A stretch of 64,000 bases of DNA, taken from contig NZ_CADIKI010000010.1 of NCBI RefSeq assembly GCF_902859935.1, positions 228,859 through 292,858 on the forward strand, in the 5' to 3' direction. The position numbers and the translations under genes are program-made. Source of the DNA: Paraburkholderia fynbosensis (GTDB lineage: Bacteria; Pseudomonadota; Gammaproteobacteria; Burkholderiales; Burkholderiaceae). The notes under the pieces were generated by a model that was not told the DNA's origin, did no database searches, and saw nothing but the letters and a program-made list of their open reading frames with translations. This document shows, piece after piece, positions 53,403 to 63,893 of the stretch. The first letter of the stretch is position 1; the number at the start of each line of letters is the position of its first letter.

Positions 53403-53861
53403 TCAGAACCCGCGCGACAACACCGCGACGCCGATCGTCACGACGCCGAGCACGATATTGATCAACACCAGACGTCGTACCGTGCCCACCGCTTGCGCGC
53501 CGTCCGGCCATTTCTGCGCCTGCACCGCGCGGCGAATGCGCGGGAAAACGGCAAAGCGGATGTGGCCGAAGATCAGCATCATCACGATGCCGAGGCCCGC
53601 CATAGCATGCAACGGCCACGTGGCGTGACCGCCGCCGAACTGCATGAGCAGAAAGCCACCGGTCAGGAGAATCACCAGCACGGCGGCGGCGACCCAATTG
53701 AAGAAGCGGCCGAACACCGACTCCCACAACGGCAAGCGCAATTGCGGCGACAGATCGGCAATGGCCGGACGCAGACAGAAATGCGCGAAGATCATCCCGC
53801 CTACCCACACCGCGACCGCGAGCAGATGCAGAAAGAGTGCGAGTTCGATAGCTTTGTTCAT
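53403..53861 (-). CDS. CopD-like four-helix membrane protein
   Basis: A 152-residue membrane protein with four hydrophobic segments: LALFLHLLAVAVWVGGMIFAH, NWVAAAVLVILLTGGFLLM, AMAGLGIVMMLIFGHI and LVLINIVLGVVTIGVAVL. The N-terminal HLLAVAVWVGGMIF with its histidine resembles the haem/copper-handling CopD family. The start at 53861 is supported by an AGAGG ribosome binding site 9-13 nt upstream; nine extra residues are possible. It is convergent with the chromate transporter. The function is a guess from family resemblance. Confidence 0.82.
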   Translation of the reverse strand: MNKAIELALFLHLLAVAVWVGGMIFAHFCLRPAIADLSPQLRLPLWESVFGRFFNWVAAAVLVILLTGGFLLMQFGGGHATWPLHAMAGLGIVMMLIFGHIRFAVFPRIRRAVQAQKWPDGAQAVGTVRRLVLINIVLGVVTIGVAVLSRGF

Positions 53862-54070
53862 GTAGTTTTCCTCTCCCGACGACGACACCGCACCGCTTAG
53901 GACGATTGGTACTCGCAGCGGCCACTGAGCGCGTTCGACCGCGCGTCATGCACGCAGTTCCGCACGCCCGAGGCTTTGCCGTCGATTTTGTAGTTGTTAT
54001 TGCAGCGCGCCCGGTGCCGCGACGACGCCGCTCCCCGACCTTGCTACTTCGCACGCACTTTTTTACTGCG

Positions 54071-54108
54071 CACGGCGGGCGCCTGCATGCTAGCAGACGC
54101 CCGCCGTG
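54071..54108 (-). terminator. Terminator after parC
   Basis: A 16-bp stem with one wobble pair (54071-54086 with 54093-54108) and a 6-nt loop lies 18 bp after the parC stop. Confidence 0.78.
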
Positions 54109-54126
54109 TTTAAACGTCAAACTTCA

Positions 54127-56448
54127 TCAAGCCAGCACCGGACGCATACCGTCGAGCTTCATCTTGCTCTCCGGCGCGCGTCCCTTACGCGCGCGCTTGC
54201 CGACATGCGGCGCGAGCGCGGCAGGGCCGAGCTTCTCTTCGTCCATGCGGCCGCCACGGCGCGTACCGATCAGCACCACACCCGCATGGTTGATCGCCAG
54301 CGCCTGGAGCAGCGTTTCGTTGTCGTCGAGCGCCATTAGCGTGACGCCGCGCCCCCCGCCCGAGAGGGTCTTCATCTCGTCGAGCGCGAACACCAGCAGA
54401 CGCCCGCCCGACGACAGACACGCGATGTGCGTCGCATCCGGCAGCATCGGCATCGGCGCGAGCGGCGCGGCGCCGGCGTCGATCGTCATGAACGACTTGC
54501 CCGCCTTCACGCGGCTCACCATGTCGCCGACCTTCGCGACGAAGCCGAAACCGTTGCTCGATGCGAGCAGCAACGCCTGGTCCGCGGACGCCGCGTAGTA
54601 ATGCATCAGGTGGCTGCCCGACTCCAGTTCGATCAGCGACGTGACCGGCACGCCGTCGCCACGCCCGCCCGGCAGCAGCGCCACCGCCACGGAATAGACA
54701 CGGCCGTTGCTGCCCCACGCGACCAGCGTGTCGGGGGTGCGGCACTGGAAGGCCGCATAGAGCCCGTCGCCTGCCTTGAACGTGAAGCCTGCCGCGTCGA
54801 GACCGTGGCCCTTCAGCGCACGCACCCAACCCCTCTGCGACACCACCACCGTGACCGGTTCGTCGACCACGCGCGCTTCGAAGGTCGCGCGCTTTTCCTG
54901 CTGGATCAGCGTGCGGCGTTCGTCGCCATACTGTTTCGCGTCGGCTTCGATTTCCTTGATGAGCAGACGCTTCATCGCCGACTCGCTGCCGAGCAGCTCT
55001 TCGAGCTTGGCCTTCTCGTCGCGCAGTTCGGACAGCTCCTTCTCGATCTTGATCTTTTCGAGCCGCGCCAACTGACGCAGACGGATTTCAAGAATGTCCT
55101 CGGCCTGGCGATCCGACAAGCCGAACGCGGCCATCAGCGCAACCTTCGGTTCGTCCGACTCGCGAATGATGCGGATGACTTCGTCGATATTCAAAAAGAC
55201 GATCATCCGGCCTTCGAGGATGTGAATCCGGTCGTCGACCTTCGACAGGCGATGCCGCGTGCGGCGCGTGACCGTCGCGAAGCGGAACGCGATCCACTCG
55301 TGCAGGATTTCGCTCAAACCCTTCTGACGCGGACGGCCATCGCCGCCCACCATCACCATGTTCAGCGACGCATTCGATTCGAGGCTCGTATGCGCGAGCA
55401 GCGAATTGACGAACTCAGTCTGGTCGATACGGCTCGACTTCGGCTCGAACACGAGGCGCACCGGCGCGTCCTTGCCGGATTCGTCGCGCACCGCGTCGAG
55501 GAGCGCCAGCATGGTCTGCTTGGTCTGCAACTGCTCCGGCGTGAGCGTCTTCTTGCCGAGCTTGATCTTCGGGTTGGTCTGCTCTTCGATTTCTTCGAGC
55601 ACCTTCTGCGCGGCCGTATTCGGCGGCAGTTCGGTGATCACGAGTTGCCACTGGCCGCGCGCGAGCTCTTCGATCTTCCAGCGCGCGCGCACTTTCAGGC
55701 TGCCACGGCCGGCTTCGTACGCCGCGGAGATTTCCGCTTCGCTCGAAATGATCTGGCCGCCGCCCGGGAAGTCCGGACCTGGAATGTGCTGCATCAACTC
55801 GGCATGCGACAGCTTCGGATTGCGAATGAGCGCCACTGCCGCGCCCGCGACTTCGCGCAGATTGTGCGACGGAATTTCCGTCGCCAGACCCACCGCGATA
55901 CCCGACGCGCCGTTCAGCAATACGAACGGCAAACGCGCGGGCAGCGTCTTCGGCTCCTGGAACGAGCCGTCGTAGTTCGACATGAAATCGACCGTACCCT
56001 GGTCGATTTCGCCAAGCAGCAGTTTCGCGATCGGCGTGAGACGCGCTTCCGTGTAACGCATCGCCGCCGCGCCGTCGCCGTCGCGCGAGCCGAAGTTGCC
56101 CTGGCCGTCGATTAACGGATAGCGCATCGAAAAGTCCTGCGCGAGACGCACCAGCGCGTCATAGGCGGACTGGTCGCCGTGCGGGTGATACTTGCCGAGC
56201 ACGTCGCCGACCACGCGCGCCGACTTGACCGGCTTCGCATTGTCGGCGAGCCCCATCTCGTTCATCGCGAACAGGATGCGGCGCTGCACCGGCTTCTGGC
56301 CGTCGCACACGTCCGGCAGCGCGCGGCCCTTGACCACGCTGACCGCATACTCGAGGTATGCGCGCTCCGCATAGTTGCCGAGCGTCAGAAAGTCGCCTTC
56401 GGGGGGCGCCGGCTCGTTGAAAAGGTCGAGAGTGTTATCGTCGTCCAT
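54127..56448 (-). CDS. parC: DNA topoisomerase IV subunit A
   Basis: Decatenating type II topoisomerase subunit of 773 residues. The breakage-reunion domain has the catalytic tyrosine in AAMRYTEARL (Tyr132), and the quinolone-determining region reads KYHPHGDQSAYDALVRLA. Aligned with E. coli ParC, Ser80 is replaced by Gln93 and Glu84 by Asp97. The C-terminal pinwheel domain shows RGWVRALKGHG and SSGGRLLVFALDEM repeats, shorter than in GyrA and without a GyrA box. It follows parE by 75 bp, so the two subunits are probably co-transcribed. The start at 56448 is typical: MDDDNTLDLF. Confidence 0.96.
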   Translation of the reverse strand: MDDDNTLDLFNEPAPPEGDFLTLGNYAERAYLEYAVSVVKGRALPDVCDGQKPVQRRILFAMNEMGLADNAKPVKSARVVGDVLGKYHPHGDQSAYDALVRLAQDFSMRYPLIDGQGNFGSRDGDGAAAMRYTEARLTPIAKLLLGEIDQGTVDFMSNYDGSFQEPKTLPARLPFVLLNGASGIAVGLATEIPSHNLREVAGAAVALIRNPKLSHAELMQHIPGPDFPGGGQIISSEAEISAAYEAGRGSLKVRARWKIEELARGQWQLVITELPPNTAAQKVLEEIEEQTNPKIKLGKKTLTPEQLQTKQTMLALLDAVRDESGKDAPVRLVFEPKSSRIDQTEFVNSLLAHTSLESNASLNMVMVGGDGRPRQKGLSEILHEWIAFRFATVTRRTRHRLSKVDDRIHILEGRMIVFLNIDEVIRIIRESDEPKVALMAAFGLSDRQAEDILEIRLRQLARLEKIKIEKELSELRDEKAKLEELLGSESAMKRLLIKEIEADAKQYGDERRTLIQQEKRATFEARVVDEPVTVVVSQRGWVRALKGHGLDAAGFTFKAGDGLYAAFQCRTPDTLVAWGSNGRVYSVAVALLPGGRGDGVPVTSLIELESGSHLMHYYAASADQALLLASSNGFGFVAKVGDMVSRVKAGKSFMTIDAGAAPLAPMPMLPDATHIACLSSGGRLLVFALDEMKTLSGGGRGVTLMALDDNETLLQALAINHAGVVLIGTRRGGRMDEEKLGPAALAPHVGKRARKGRAPESKMKLDGMRPVLA

Positions 56449-56523
56449 CTAGATTCCGTATCCGTGTTTGGCTTGAAGTTTTCGTGCGAACCCAGAGCAC
56501 TGGGCAGATTAAAGAACCTGCGC

Positions 56524-58509
56524 TCAGATGTCCGCTTCCACTTCGTTGCCCTTTTCTTCGAGCCAGCTGCGGCGCGACGCCGCTTCGCCCTTGCCCATCA
56601 GCATCGTCATGCGCGCGACCGTGGCGTCGTAGTCGAGATCGCCCAATGCGACCGGCTGCAGGCGCCGCGTGTCGGGGTTCATCGTCGTGTCCCACAGTTG
56701 TTCCGCGCTCATTTCGCCGAGACCCTTGAAGCGGCTGATCGACCATTGCGATTCGCGCACGCCGTCCTTGGTCAGCTTGTCGAGGATCGCTTCGAGTTCG
56801 CCTTCGTCGAGCGCGTAGAGCTTCTGCGCCGGCTTCTTGCCGCGCGCGGGAGCGTCCACGCGGAACAGCGGCGGCCGCGCGACGCACACATGGCCGCGCT
56901 CGATCAGTTGCGGGAAATGCTTGAAGAACAGCGTGAGCAGCAGCACCTGGATGTGCGAGCCGTCGACGTCAGCGTCCGACAGAATGCAGATCTTGCCGTA
57001 GCGCAGATTCGACAGATCGACCTTCTCATCCGGGCTATGCGGATCGACGCCGATCGCCACCGAGATGTCGTGCACCTCGTTGTTCGCGAACAGGCGGTCA
57101 CGCTCGGTTTCCCACGTGTTCAGCACCTTGCCGCGCAGCGGCAGGATCGCCTGGTATTCCTTGTCGCGGCCCATCTTCGCCGAGCCGCCCGCCGAGTCGC
57201 CCTCGACGAGGAACAGTTCGTTGCGGCCGATTTCCGTCGATTCACAATCGGTCAGCTTGCCCGGCAACACGGCTACGCCCGAGCTCTTGCGCTTCTCGAC
57301 CTTCTGGCCTGCGCGCGTGCGCGCCTGCGCCTGCTTGATGACGAGGTCCGCGAGTTTCTTGCCGTGCTCGACGTGCTGATTGAGCCACAACTCGAGCGCC
57401 GGCCGCGCGAACGACGACACCAGCTTGACCGCATCGCGGCTATTCAGGCGTTCCTTGATCTGCCCTTGAAACTGCGGATCGAGCACCTTCGCCGACAGCA
57501 CGAACGACACCCGCGCGAATACGTCTTCCGCGAGCAGCTTCACGCCCTTCGGCTGCAGGTTGTGCAATTCGACGAAGCTCTTGACCGCCTGGTATAGACC
57601 GTCGCGCAAACCGGATTCGTGCGTGCCGCCCGCGGGCGTCGGAATCAGGTTGACGTACGACTCGCGCATCAGCGTGCCTTCCTCGCTCCACGCGACGACC
57701 CATGCGGCGCCCTCCCCCTCGGCGAACGTCTCTTCGCTCGCGCGCGAGTTTTCGACGTAGCGCTCGCCTTCGAACAGCGGGATCAGCAGATCGCTGCCGT
57801 TCATGCCTTCGAGCAGATAGCCGCGCAGACCGTCTTCGTATTTCCAGCTTTGCTGCTCGCCGGTCTTCTCGTTGATCAGCGTGACTTCGACGCCCGGCAG
57901 CAGCACCGCCTTCGAGCGCAGCAGGCGTTGCAGTTCGCCGAGCGGCAGGTTCGGCGAGTCGAAGTATTTCGGATCGGCCCATGCGGTGACGCGCGTGCCG
58001 GATTTTTTGTCGCCTTTCGTGGCGGGCCGCACTTCGAGTTGCTTTGCGACGTCGCCGTGGGCAAAACTCAGTTCGGCGACTTTGCCGTCGCGCCATACGG
58101 TAACGTCCAGCCGCGTGGACAGCGCGTTGGTGACCGACACGCCGACGCCGTGCAGGCCGCCCGAAAACGTGTACGCGCCGCCGGCGGCCTTGTCGAACTT
58201 GCCGCCTGCGTGCAGGCGCGTGAAAACGATTTCGACGACCGGCACGCCTTCTTCCGGATGCAGGCCGAACGGAATGCCGCGACCGTCGTCTTCGACCGAC
58301 ACCGAATGGTCCGCGTGCAGCGTGACCGTGATTTGCCGGCCGTGGCCGCCGAGGGCCTCGTCCGACGCGTTGTCGATGACTTCCTGAATGATGTGCAGCG
58401 GATTCTCGGTGCGGGTATACATCCCGGGCCGTTGCTTGACCGGCTCCAGGCCCTTCAACACCTTGATCGACGCTTCGCTATACGCGGCGTTTGGCTTTTT
58501 CGTAGACAT
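56524..58509 (-). CDS. parE: DNA topoisomerase IV subunit B
   Basis: ATPase subunit of 661 residues. The GHKL ATP site shows EVIDNASDEALGGHG, DDGRGIPFG, and the GGLHGVGVSVTNALS glycine-rich lid. The transducer lysine is in the QTKxKL-like region around DPQFQGQIKERLN, where the usual QTK is QGQ as in ParE. The TOPRIM domain shows LVEGDSAGGSAKMGRD and ILSDADVDGSHIQVL. The C-terminal RFKGLGEMSAEQLWDTTMNP is conserved. It is the first gene of the parE-parC unit, behind a region carrying three DnaA-box-like sites. Confidence 0.97.
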   Translation of the reverse strand: MSTKKPNAAYSEASIKVLKGLEPVKQRPGMYTRTENPLHIIQEVIDNASDEALGGHGRQITVTLHADHSVSVEDDGRGIPFGLHPEEGVPVVEIVFTRLHAGGKFDKAAGGAYTFSGGLHGVGVSVTNALSTRLDVTVWRDGKVAELSFAHGDVAKQLEVRPATKGDKKSGTRVTAWADPKYFDSPNLPLGELQRLLRSKAVLLPGVEVTLINEKTGEQQSWKYEDGLRGYLLEGMNGSDLLIPLFEGERYVENSRASEETFAEGEGAAWVVAWSEEGTLMRESYVNLIPTPAGGTHESGLRDGLYQAVKSFVELHNLQPKGVKLLAEDVFARVSFVLSAKVLDPQFQGQIKERLNSRDAVKLVSSFARPALELWLNQHVEHGKKLADLVIKQAQARTRAGQKVEKRKSSGVAVLPGKLTDCESTEIGRNELFLVEGDSAGGSAKMGRDKEYQAILPLRGKVLNTWETERDRLFANNEVHDISVAIGVDPHSPDEKVDLSNLRYGKICILSDADVDGSHIQVLLLTLFFKHFPQLIERGHVCVARPPLFRVDAPARGKKPAQKLYALDEGELEAILDKLTKDGVRESQWSISRFKGLGEMSAEQLWDTTMNPDTRRLQPVALGDLDYDATVARMTMLMGKGEAASRRSWLEEKGNEVEADI

Positions 58510-59029
58510 GGTTGACTCGGGTGCGTCGGTTCATCGTTGTCCACAGGTCCTGTGGACAGGTCCGTGGACAATGCGTTGAGTTTTCAAAAAAAGCAAAACG
58601 AAACAACGGGGTTAGGTGGGGTGCCCGCGGTGCGGGCAAGCTGTTTTGTCGCGCGGCTTCCCGTTGGCGCGCTCGACGGCGTTCATCGCGCATGAGCACG
58701 CCGGTGCGAACACGGGGGAAGCCTGTTCGCGGGGTATTTTACTGATTTCGATAACCGCGGCAATTCACGATGCGCAGGCTTGGCCGTCCGGATAAGGCGC
58801 GGCACGCGCGCGACGGACCAACCAGAAGCACACGGCACGGCAGTTCCGTGGCCAAAGCGTGACGGTTATCGGAGCCTCGCGCAAGCTGCATTTTCTGCGG
58901 CCCTTATGCCGCGCTTTCTTTCTGTTGCGCCGTCCAGGCAGTGCACCGCCCGCTGGAGCGCATCGCGTTATGTCGCCGCGCTCTGCCGCGTTCCGCCGCG
59001 CAGCCCCCCGAGCCCGCGCGGCCTTTGCT
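58510..59029. other. Intergenic region between uup and parE
   Basis: A 520-bp stretch. It holds the DnaA-box-like cluster near parE, an A-rich patch at 58576-58602, and a 7-bp hairpin TGCCCGC/GCGGGCA at about 58621-58637. The uup side (58640-59029) has only Arg-rich frames without ribosome binding sites; no gene is seen. Confidence 0.4.
58537..58571. promoter_or_regulatory. Cluster of three DnaA-box-like motifs upstream of parE
   Basis: TTGTCCACA at 58537-58545 is the DnaA box form common in GC-rich bacteria. CTGTCCACA lies on the opposite strand (complement of 58551-58559), and TTGTCCACG also on the opposite strand (complement of 58563-58571). The first two form an inverted repeat with 9-bp arms and a 3-nt centre. 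They lie 28-62 bp upstream of the parE ATG. Confidence 0.5.
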
Positions 59030-60967
<1,938 letters not shown>

Positions 60968-61227
60968 GGAGAATTGGAGAAGACAGCGATGAGTCGGAAC
61001 TGCTCATTGTACCGGGCGCGCGGCCGGGTGCCTGTATGCCGGAAGAGATAGGCCGATTGGGCGCCCGCGGGAGACAAGCGCGCCGGGCGGCAAACGCCTG
61101 GGCGATTCGGCGGCTCAATCACAGCAAGGCCTGGCGCGACGGGCCGCACAAGCCGCGTGATGGACGGCTGGCGCGACCGGCCAGCCGGTTACCGCTGCGC
61201 GAGTCCAGCGGGCTGGGTCGACGCGGC

Positions 61228-61629
61228 TTACTTCACGTGCACCGTGATGGTCTTGCTCATGTCCGGCCCATACGAGCGATGCGCGCCATCGCCGAATTGC
61301 AGCGTCAGCGTATGGTCGCCCGGCGGCAGCGTCAGATCGGTTTCGGTCTGGCCCTTGCCGAAGTGCAGCGACTTGTCGTTGGCCGGAATGACTTCGCCCT
61401 TGGGCAGCGGCTTGCCGTCGATCAGCAGATGGTGGTGGCCCGTGCCTTCCGCCACCGTGCCGGCCGGCGCGATCTTCATGCCTTCCACGCCGAAGACGAC
61501 GTGCACGGGATTACTGACGGTCGCTCCGTCCTTCGGCTGCACGAAGGACACGCCGGCGGCCTGCGCCGCGCCGGATACCGCCAGCAACCCCGCCAGAGCG
61601 GCACCGGCCAACCATTTGTTCGTCAACAT
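61228..61629 (-). CDS. DUF4399 periplasmic protein
   Basis: A 133-residue exported protein. The signal peptide MLTNKWLAGAALAGLLAVSG is followed by AAQA|AGVSF. The mature domain shows FVQPKDGATVSNPVHVVFGV, GTGHHHLLID and LHFGKGQTE with LTLPPGDHTLTLQFGD, the DUF4399 pattern. The GHHH cluster may bind a metal such as copper (inference). The start at 61629 is fixed by an AAGGAGA ribosome binding site 7-13 nt upstream. It is convergent with nothing and divergent from the rubredoxin. Confidence 0.88.
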   Translation of the reverse strand: MLTNKWLAGAALAGLLAVSGAAQAAGVSFVQPKDGATVSNPVHVVFGVEGMKIAPAGTVAEGTGHHHLLIDGKPLPKGEVIPANDKSLHFGKGQTETDLTLPPGDHTLTLQFGDGAHRSYGPDMSKTITVHVK

Positions 61630-61954
61630 CGTTGTTCTCCTTACCAGGGAAACGAAAGTCCTGCATGGACGCTGCCGGCGACGGCGATGCCCCATCGCAT
61701 GGGACCGATCGTCGCATTCGGTGCGAGACGCCTCACGCGCATGTCCAATCGAATAGCTGCGGATCAGAGCATACACGCTGTGGCTCGTGTGGTCCGTTCA
61801 GTGGGGTCGGAGATGTCTCAGACGCGTTGCGGCGGCGCCGCACCGGTAGTTCGCGGCCGGATTGACAAATTCCGGTAATATTGCGGGTCGCCGCGCTGCC
61901 CAAAAAAGGGGCAGACTACGCGGGCCTTTGCATTGAACTAGAGAAGAGTACGTC
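61630..61954. other. Divergent region between DUF4399 gene and rubredoxin
   Basis: A 325-bp region that must hold both promoters. TTGACA at 61862-61867 points toward the rubredoxin, but there is no good -10 17 bp downstream; TAATAT at 61876-61881 is too close. No other gene or repeat was seen. Confidence 0.35.
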
Positions 61955-62146
61955 GTGAGCGAAGTCATTGAAGTGATTGAATACAAGAGCTGGGTCTGCC
62001 TGATTTGCGGCTGGATCTACAACGAGGAAGAAGGCCTGCCCGAAGAAGGCATCGCGCCGGGCACGCGTTTCGCCGCCATTCCGGAAGACTGGCGCTGCCC
62101 GCTGTGCGATGTGAGCAAGGCGGAATTCGCGGTGGTGGAGTTCTGA
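61955..62146 (+). CDS. Rubredoxin
   Basis: A 63-residue iron protein starting at GTG. Iron is bound by two CxxC loops, VCLICGWIY and RCPLCDVSK, with typical EEEGLPEEGIAPGTRFAAIPEDW between. Rubredoxins carry single electrons, for example to alkane hydroxylases or oxygen-detoxifying enzymes; no such partner lies nearby. A GAAGAG ribosome binding site lies upstream. It is closed by a good terminator. Confidence 0.95.
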   Translation: MSEVIEVIEYKSWVCLICGWIYNEEEGLPEEGIAPGTRFAAIPEDWRCPLCDVSKAEFAVVEF

Positions 62147-62215
62147 GCCGGCTCGATTCATTCGGCGCGGCGAAATGAATGCGCCCCTGCGGTGAAACAT
62201 CCGCGGTGATACGTA

Positions 62216-62251
62216 CGGCCCAGCAGGCAAATGCCGCTGGGCCGTTTCCTT
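62216..62251 (+). terminator. Terminator after the rubredoxin gene
   Basis: A 9-bp stem CGGCCCAGC (62216-62224 with 62236-62244), continued by an inner GGC/GCC stem, followed by TTTCCTTTT. Confidence 0.82.
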
Positions 62252-62293
62252 TTCTGGGCGGGCTGCGCGGCTCTCCTCGCGCCCGAACGGGTT

Positions 62294-62302
62294 TGATATA
62301 CT
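62294..62302 (+). promoter_or_regulatory. Orphan extended -10 promoter
   Basis: TGATATACT is an extended -10 element (TGn followed by TATACT). No usual -35 is present. It points into the hairpin cluster, with no recognised gene in the next 500 bp. Confidence 0.5.
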
Positions 62303-62387
62303 CTGCGCTCGCTGGCGAATTTGGACTCGCCCAGTCGCGCGGGCTTGTTCGACGGCGCGATTGCAGCGATCATTTCGGTTCGGTCCT

Positions 62388-62464
62388 CTCCCTGTAGTTC
62401 AGGGGGCGGAATGACAGGCGTAAAGCCTGTCAGATATGGGTTGCTACCGTTGCTGTAGCAAACC
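62388..62464 (+). other. Three adjacent hairpins, possible structured RNA or island end
   Basis: Hairpin 1: CCCTG (62390-62394) with CAGGG (62400-62404), loop TAGTT. Hairpin 2: TGACAGGC (62412-62419) with GCCTGTCA (62425-62432), loop GTAAA. Hairpin 3: TTGCTAC (62441-62447) with GTAGCAA (62455-62461), 7-nt loop. All three lie within 77 bp, about 80 nt after the orphan promoter. The arrangement is not a tRNA: the middle arm lacks U33 in a 7-nt loop reading. Confidence 0.45.
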
Positions 62465-62831
62465 TGTAGCACACAAAAATCTCGTCCTAGCATCTCAGCC
62501 GACTGTTCGCAGCCCCCCCGGCTCGGCGGCCCCGTCTGGCAACAACCGGCCAGTTACGGCCTTTGGTCGAGAACTTCTTGTGGACGCACAAACAGCTGCT
62601 GCGGCTCCACAGCGGACGTTTGCTTGCCAAATTCAGTTACCCGTTTATCAGTCCGTGGGACACTCGCGTCTTCGATTTTTAAATGCCAACCATGGTCTGC
62701 CCAAGAGAGGATACGAGTTACCTCAATCATCAGAGTCAACCAATGTGGTTATGAAGTATCATTCACTGCGGAGCTGCCGGTCGCTGATTAAACTCGGCAT
62801 AAATACTTAAATTGAAAATATAGACAGACAA

Positions 62832-63713
62832 ATGGGAAAATCAAATAAAAAACCGAGTAAAGATATAAATAAAATTCGGCCAACCATACCTAAACGCATA
62901 CCCCACGACAATCTTTCCTACGCGGTACTGCTAAGCATCGACGAAGGAAAATCGACAGGATCGGGCTTCCGATTGAAAATTGACGGAGCAAACTATCTTG
63001 TTACTGCCAAGCATGTTCTTTACGACCGGCATGATGAACTTTATGGGACAACGCTGATTGTTACATGTCACAGCCCTAGTAAGGATCAGACTTCGCCTTT
63101 GATCTTCCACGTCGATTTGAGTGAAGCGAAGATCTTGCGAAGTGGCAAATTCGACATTGCGGCTGTTTTGCTCGGTACAAATCAACCCCTCGACGGTCAT
63201 GATCATGACACTCCGCTTAGGCAGCTGCAGTCTGATGTCAAACGACCGACCGCGCTGATCGGAGAGTCCTATGTCAGACGCATACAGGATGGAAATGGTG
63301 TCGGAGTGTCAGTTGATATTGAGGCAGCAGGCATGCTCCATTCGATTTCATTGGCGAGTGACGTTTATTTGCTGGGATACCCAACTTCACTTGGTATAAG
63401 GACCAGCACATTCTATGATTTTTCAAAACCACTGATCCGGAAGGGCATAGTCGCGGGGGTTGATCCGGTGCGGTCGACCTTCGTTATAGATTGTGCTGCC
63501 TACCCGGGAAACAGCGGCGGGCCTGTTGTAGAGCATTGTCTAGATGGATTTTTCAGAGTGATTGGCTTGGTGTCAAGATTCATCCCCTACGAAACGAAAT
63601 GGCATAGCAATCGCGGTGACGTGGTCAACACTGACATTTCTAATTCCGGATATACCGTCTGCGTATCAATGGATGCGGTCGTTTCGACGCTCAAAGAAGC
63701 AGTCGCCGAATGA
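62832..63713 (+). CDS. Trypsin-like serine protease, cytosolic, in AT-rich islet
   Basis: A 293-residue protein with a complete trypsin-fold catalytic triad: His61 in LVTAKHVLY, Asp108 in GKFDIAAVLL and Ser228 in AYPGNSGGPVV. The oxyanion loop GNSGGP is perfect, so it should be active. The first 25 residues are Lys-rich and not a signal peptide; no membrane segment or PDZ domain is present, which separates it from DegP/HtrA. Base composition is visibly more AT-rich than every neighbour, with many AAA, ATA and TTT codons, a sign of recent transfer. The ribosome binding site is poor. The target is unknown. Similar lone cytosolic trypsins occur in phage-defence and conflict systems. Confidence 0.85.
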   Translation: MGKSNKKPSKDINKIRPTIPKRIPHDNLSYAVLLSIDEGKSTGSGFRLKIDGANYLVTAKHVLYDRHDELYGTTLIVTCHSPSKDQTSPLIFHVDLSEAKILRSGKFDIAAVLLGTNQPLDGHDHDTPLRQLQSDVKRPTALIGESYVRRIQDGNGVGVSVDIEAAGMLHSISLASDVYLLGYPTSLGIRTSTFYDFSKPLIRKGIVAGVDPVRSTFVIDCAAYPGNSGGPVVEHCLDGFFRVIGLVSRFIPYETKWHSNRGDVVNTDISNSGYTVCVSMDAVVSTLKEAVAE

Positions 63714-63893
63714 GTCACCGCTTTACCGTGGTTCCTACACATCCAACGCGGTAGTAAAGCATGCGAGCCGCGGATCGGCTGGCGGATGCTTATCGGACGT
63801 TCAACGCTGAGCTATTGTTCTTTTCCGAGCGGCTACTTTGGCGAATCACGTGACGCACGCGACCGCTGCGCGAATGGCCGCTGTACTTTGATT

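Larger units (their letters stand above)
62147..62831 (+). other. Junction between core chromosome and AT-richer islet
   Basis: A 685-bp stretch without a supported protein gene. It contains, in order, the rubredoxin terminator, an extended -10 promoter, three adjacent hairpins, and then a shift toward lower GC from about 62560 onward. A 124-codon plus-strand frame (62436-62810) and short reverse frames are open but lack ribosome binding sites and recognisable motifs. Confidence 0.5.

Noticed and set aside
53242..54120. 292-codon reverse frame with an Ala/Ser/Thr-rich end
   Set aside because: It overlaps the CopD-like gene in another frame and is Arg-rich at its start, so it is a shadow.
62390..62464. 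Possible tRNA gene
   Set aside because: The middle hairpin can be drawn as a 5-bp arm with 7-nt loop, but U33 is missing and no acceptor or T-arm can be formed.
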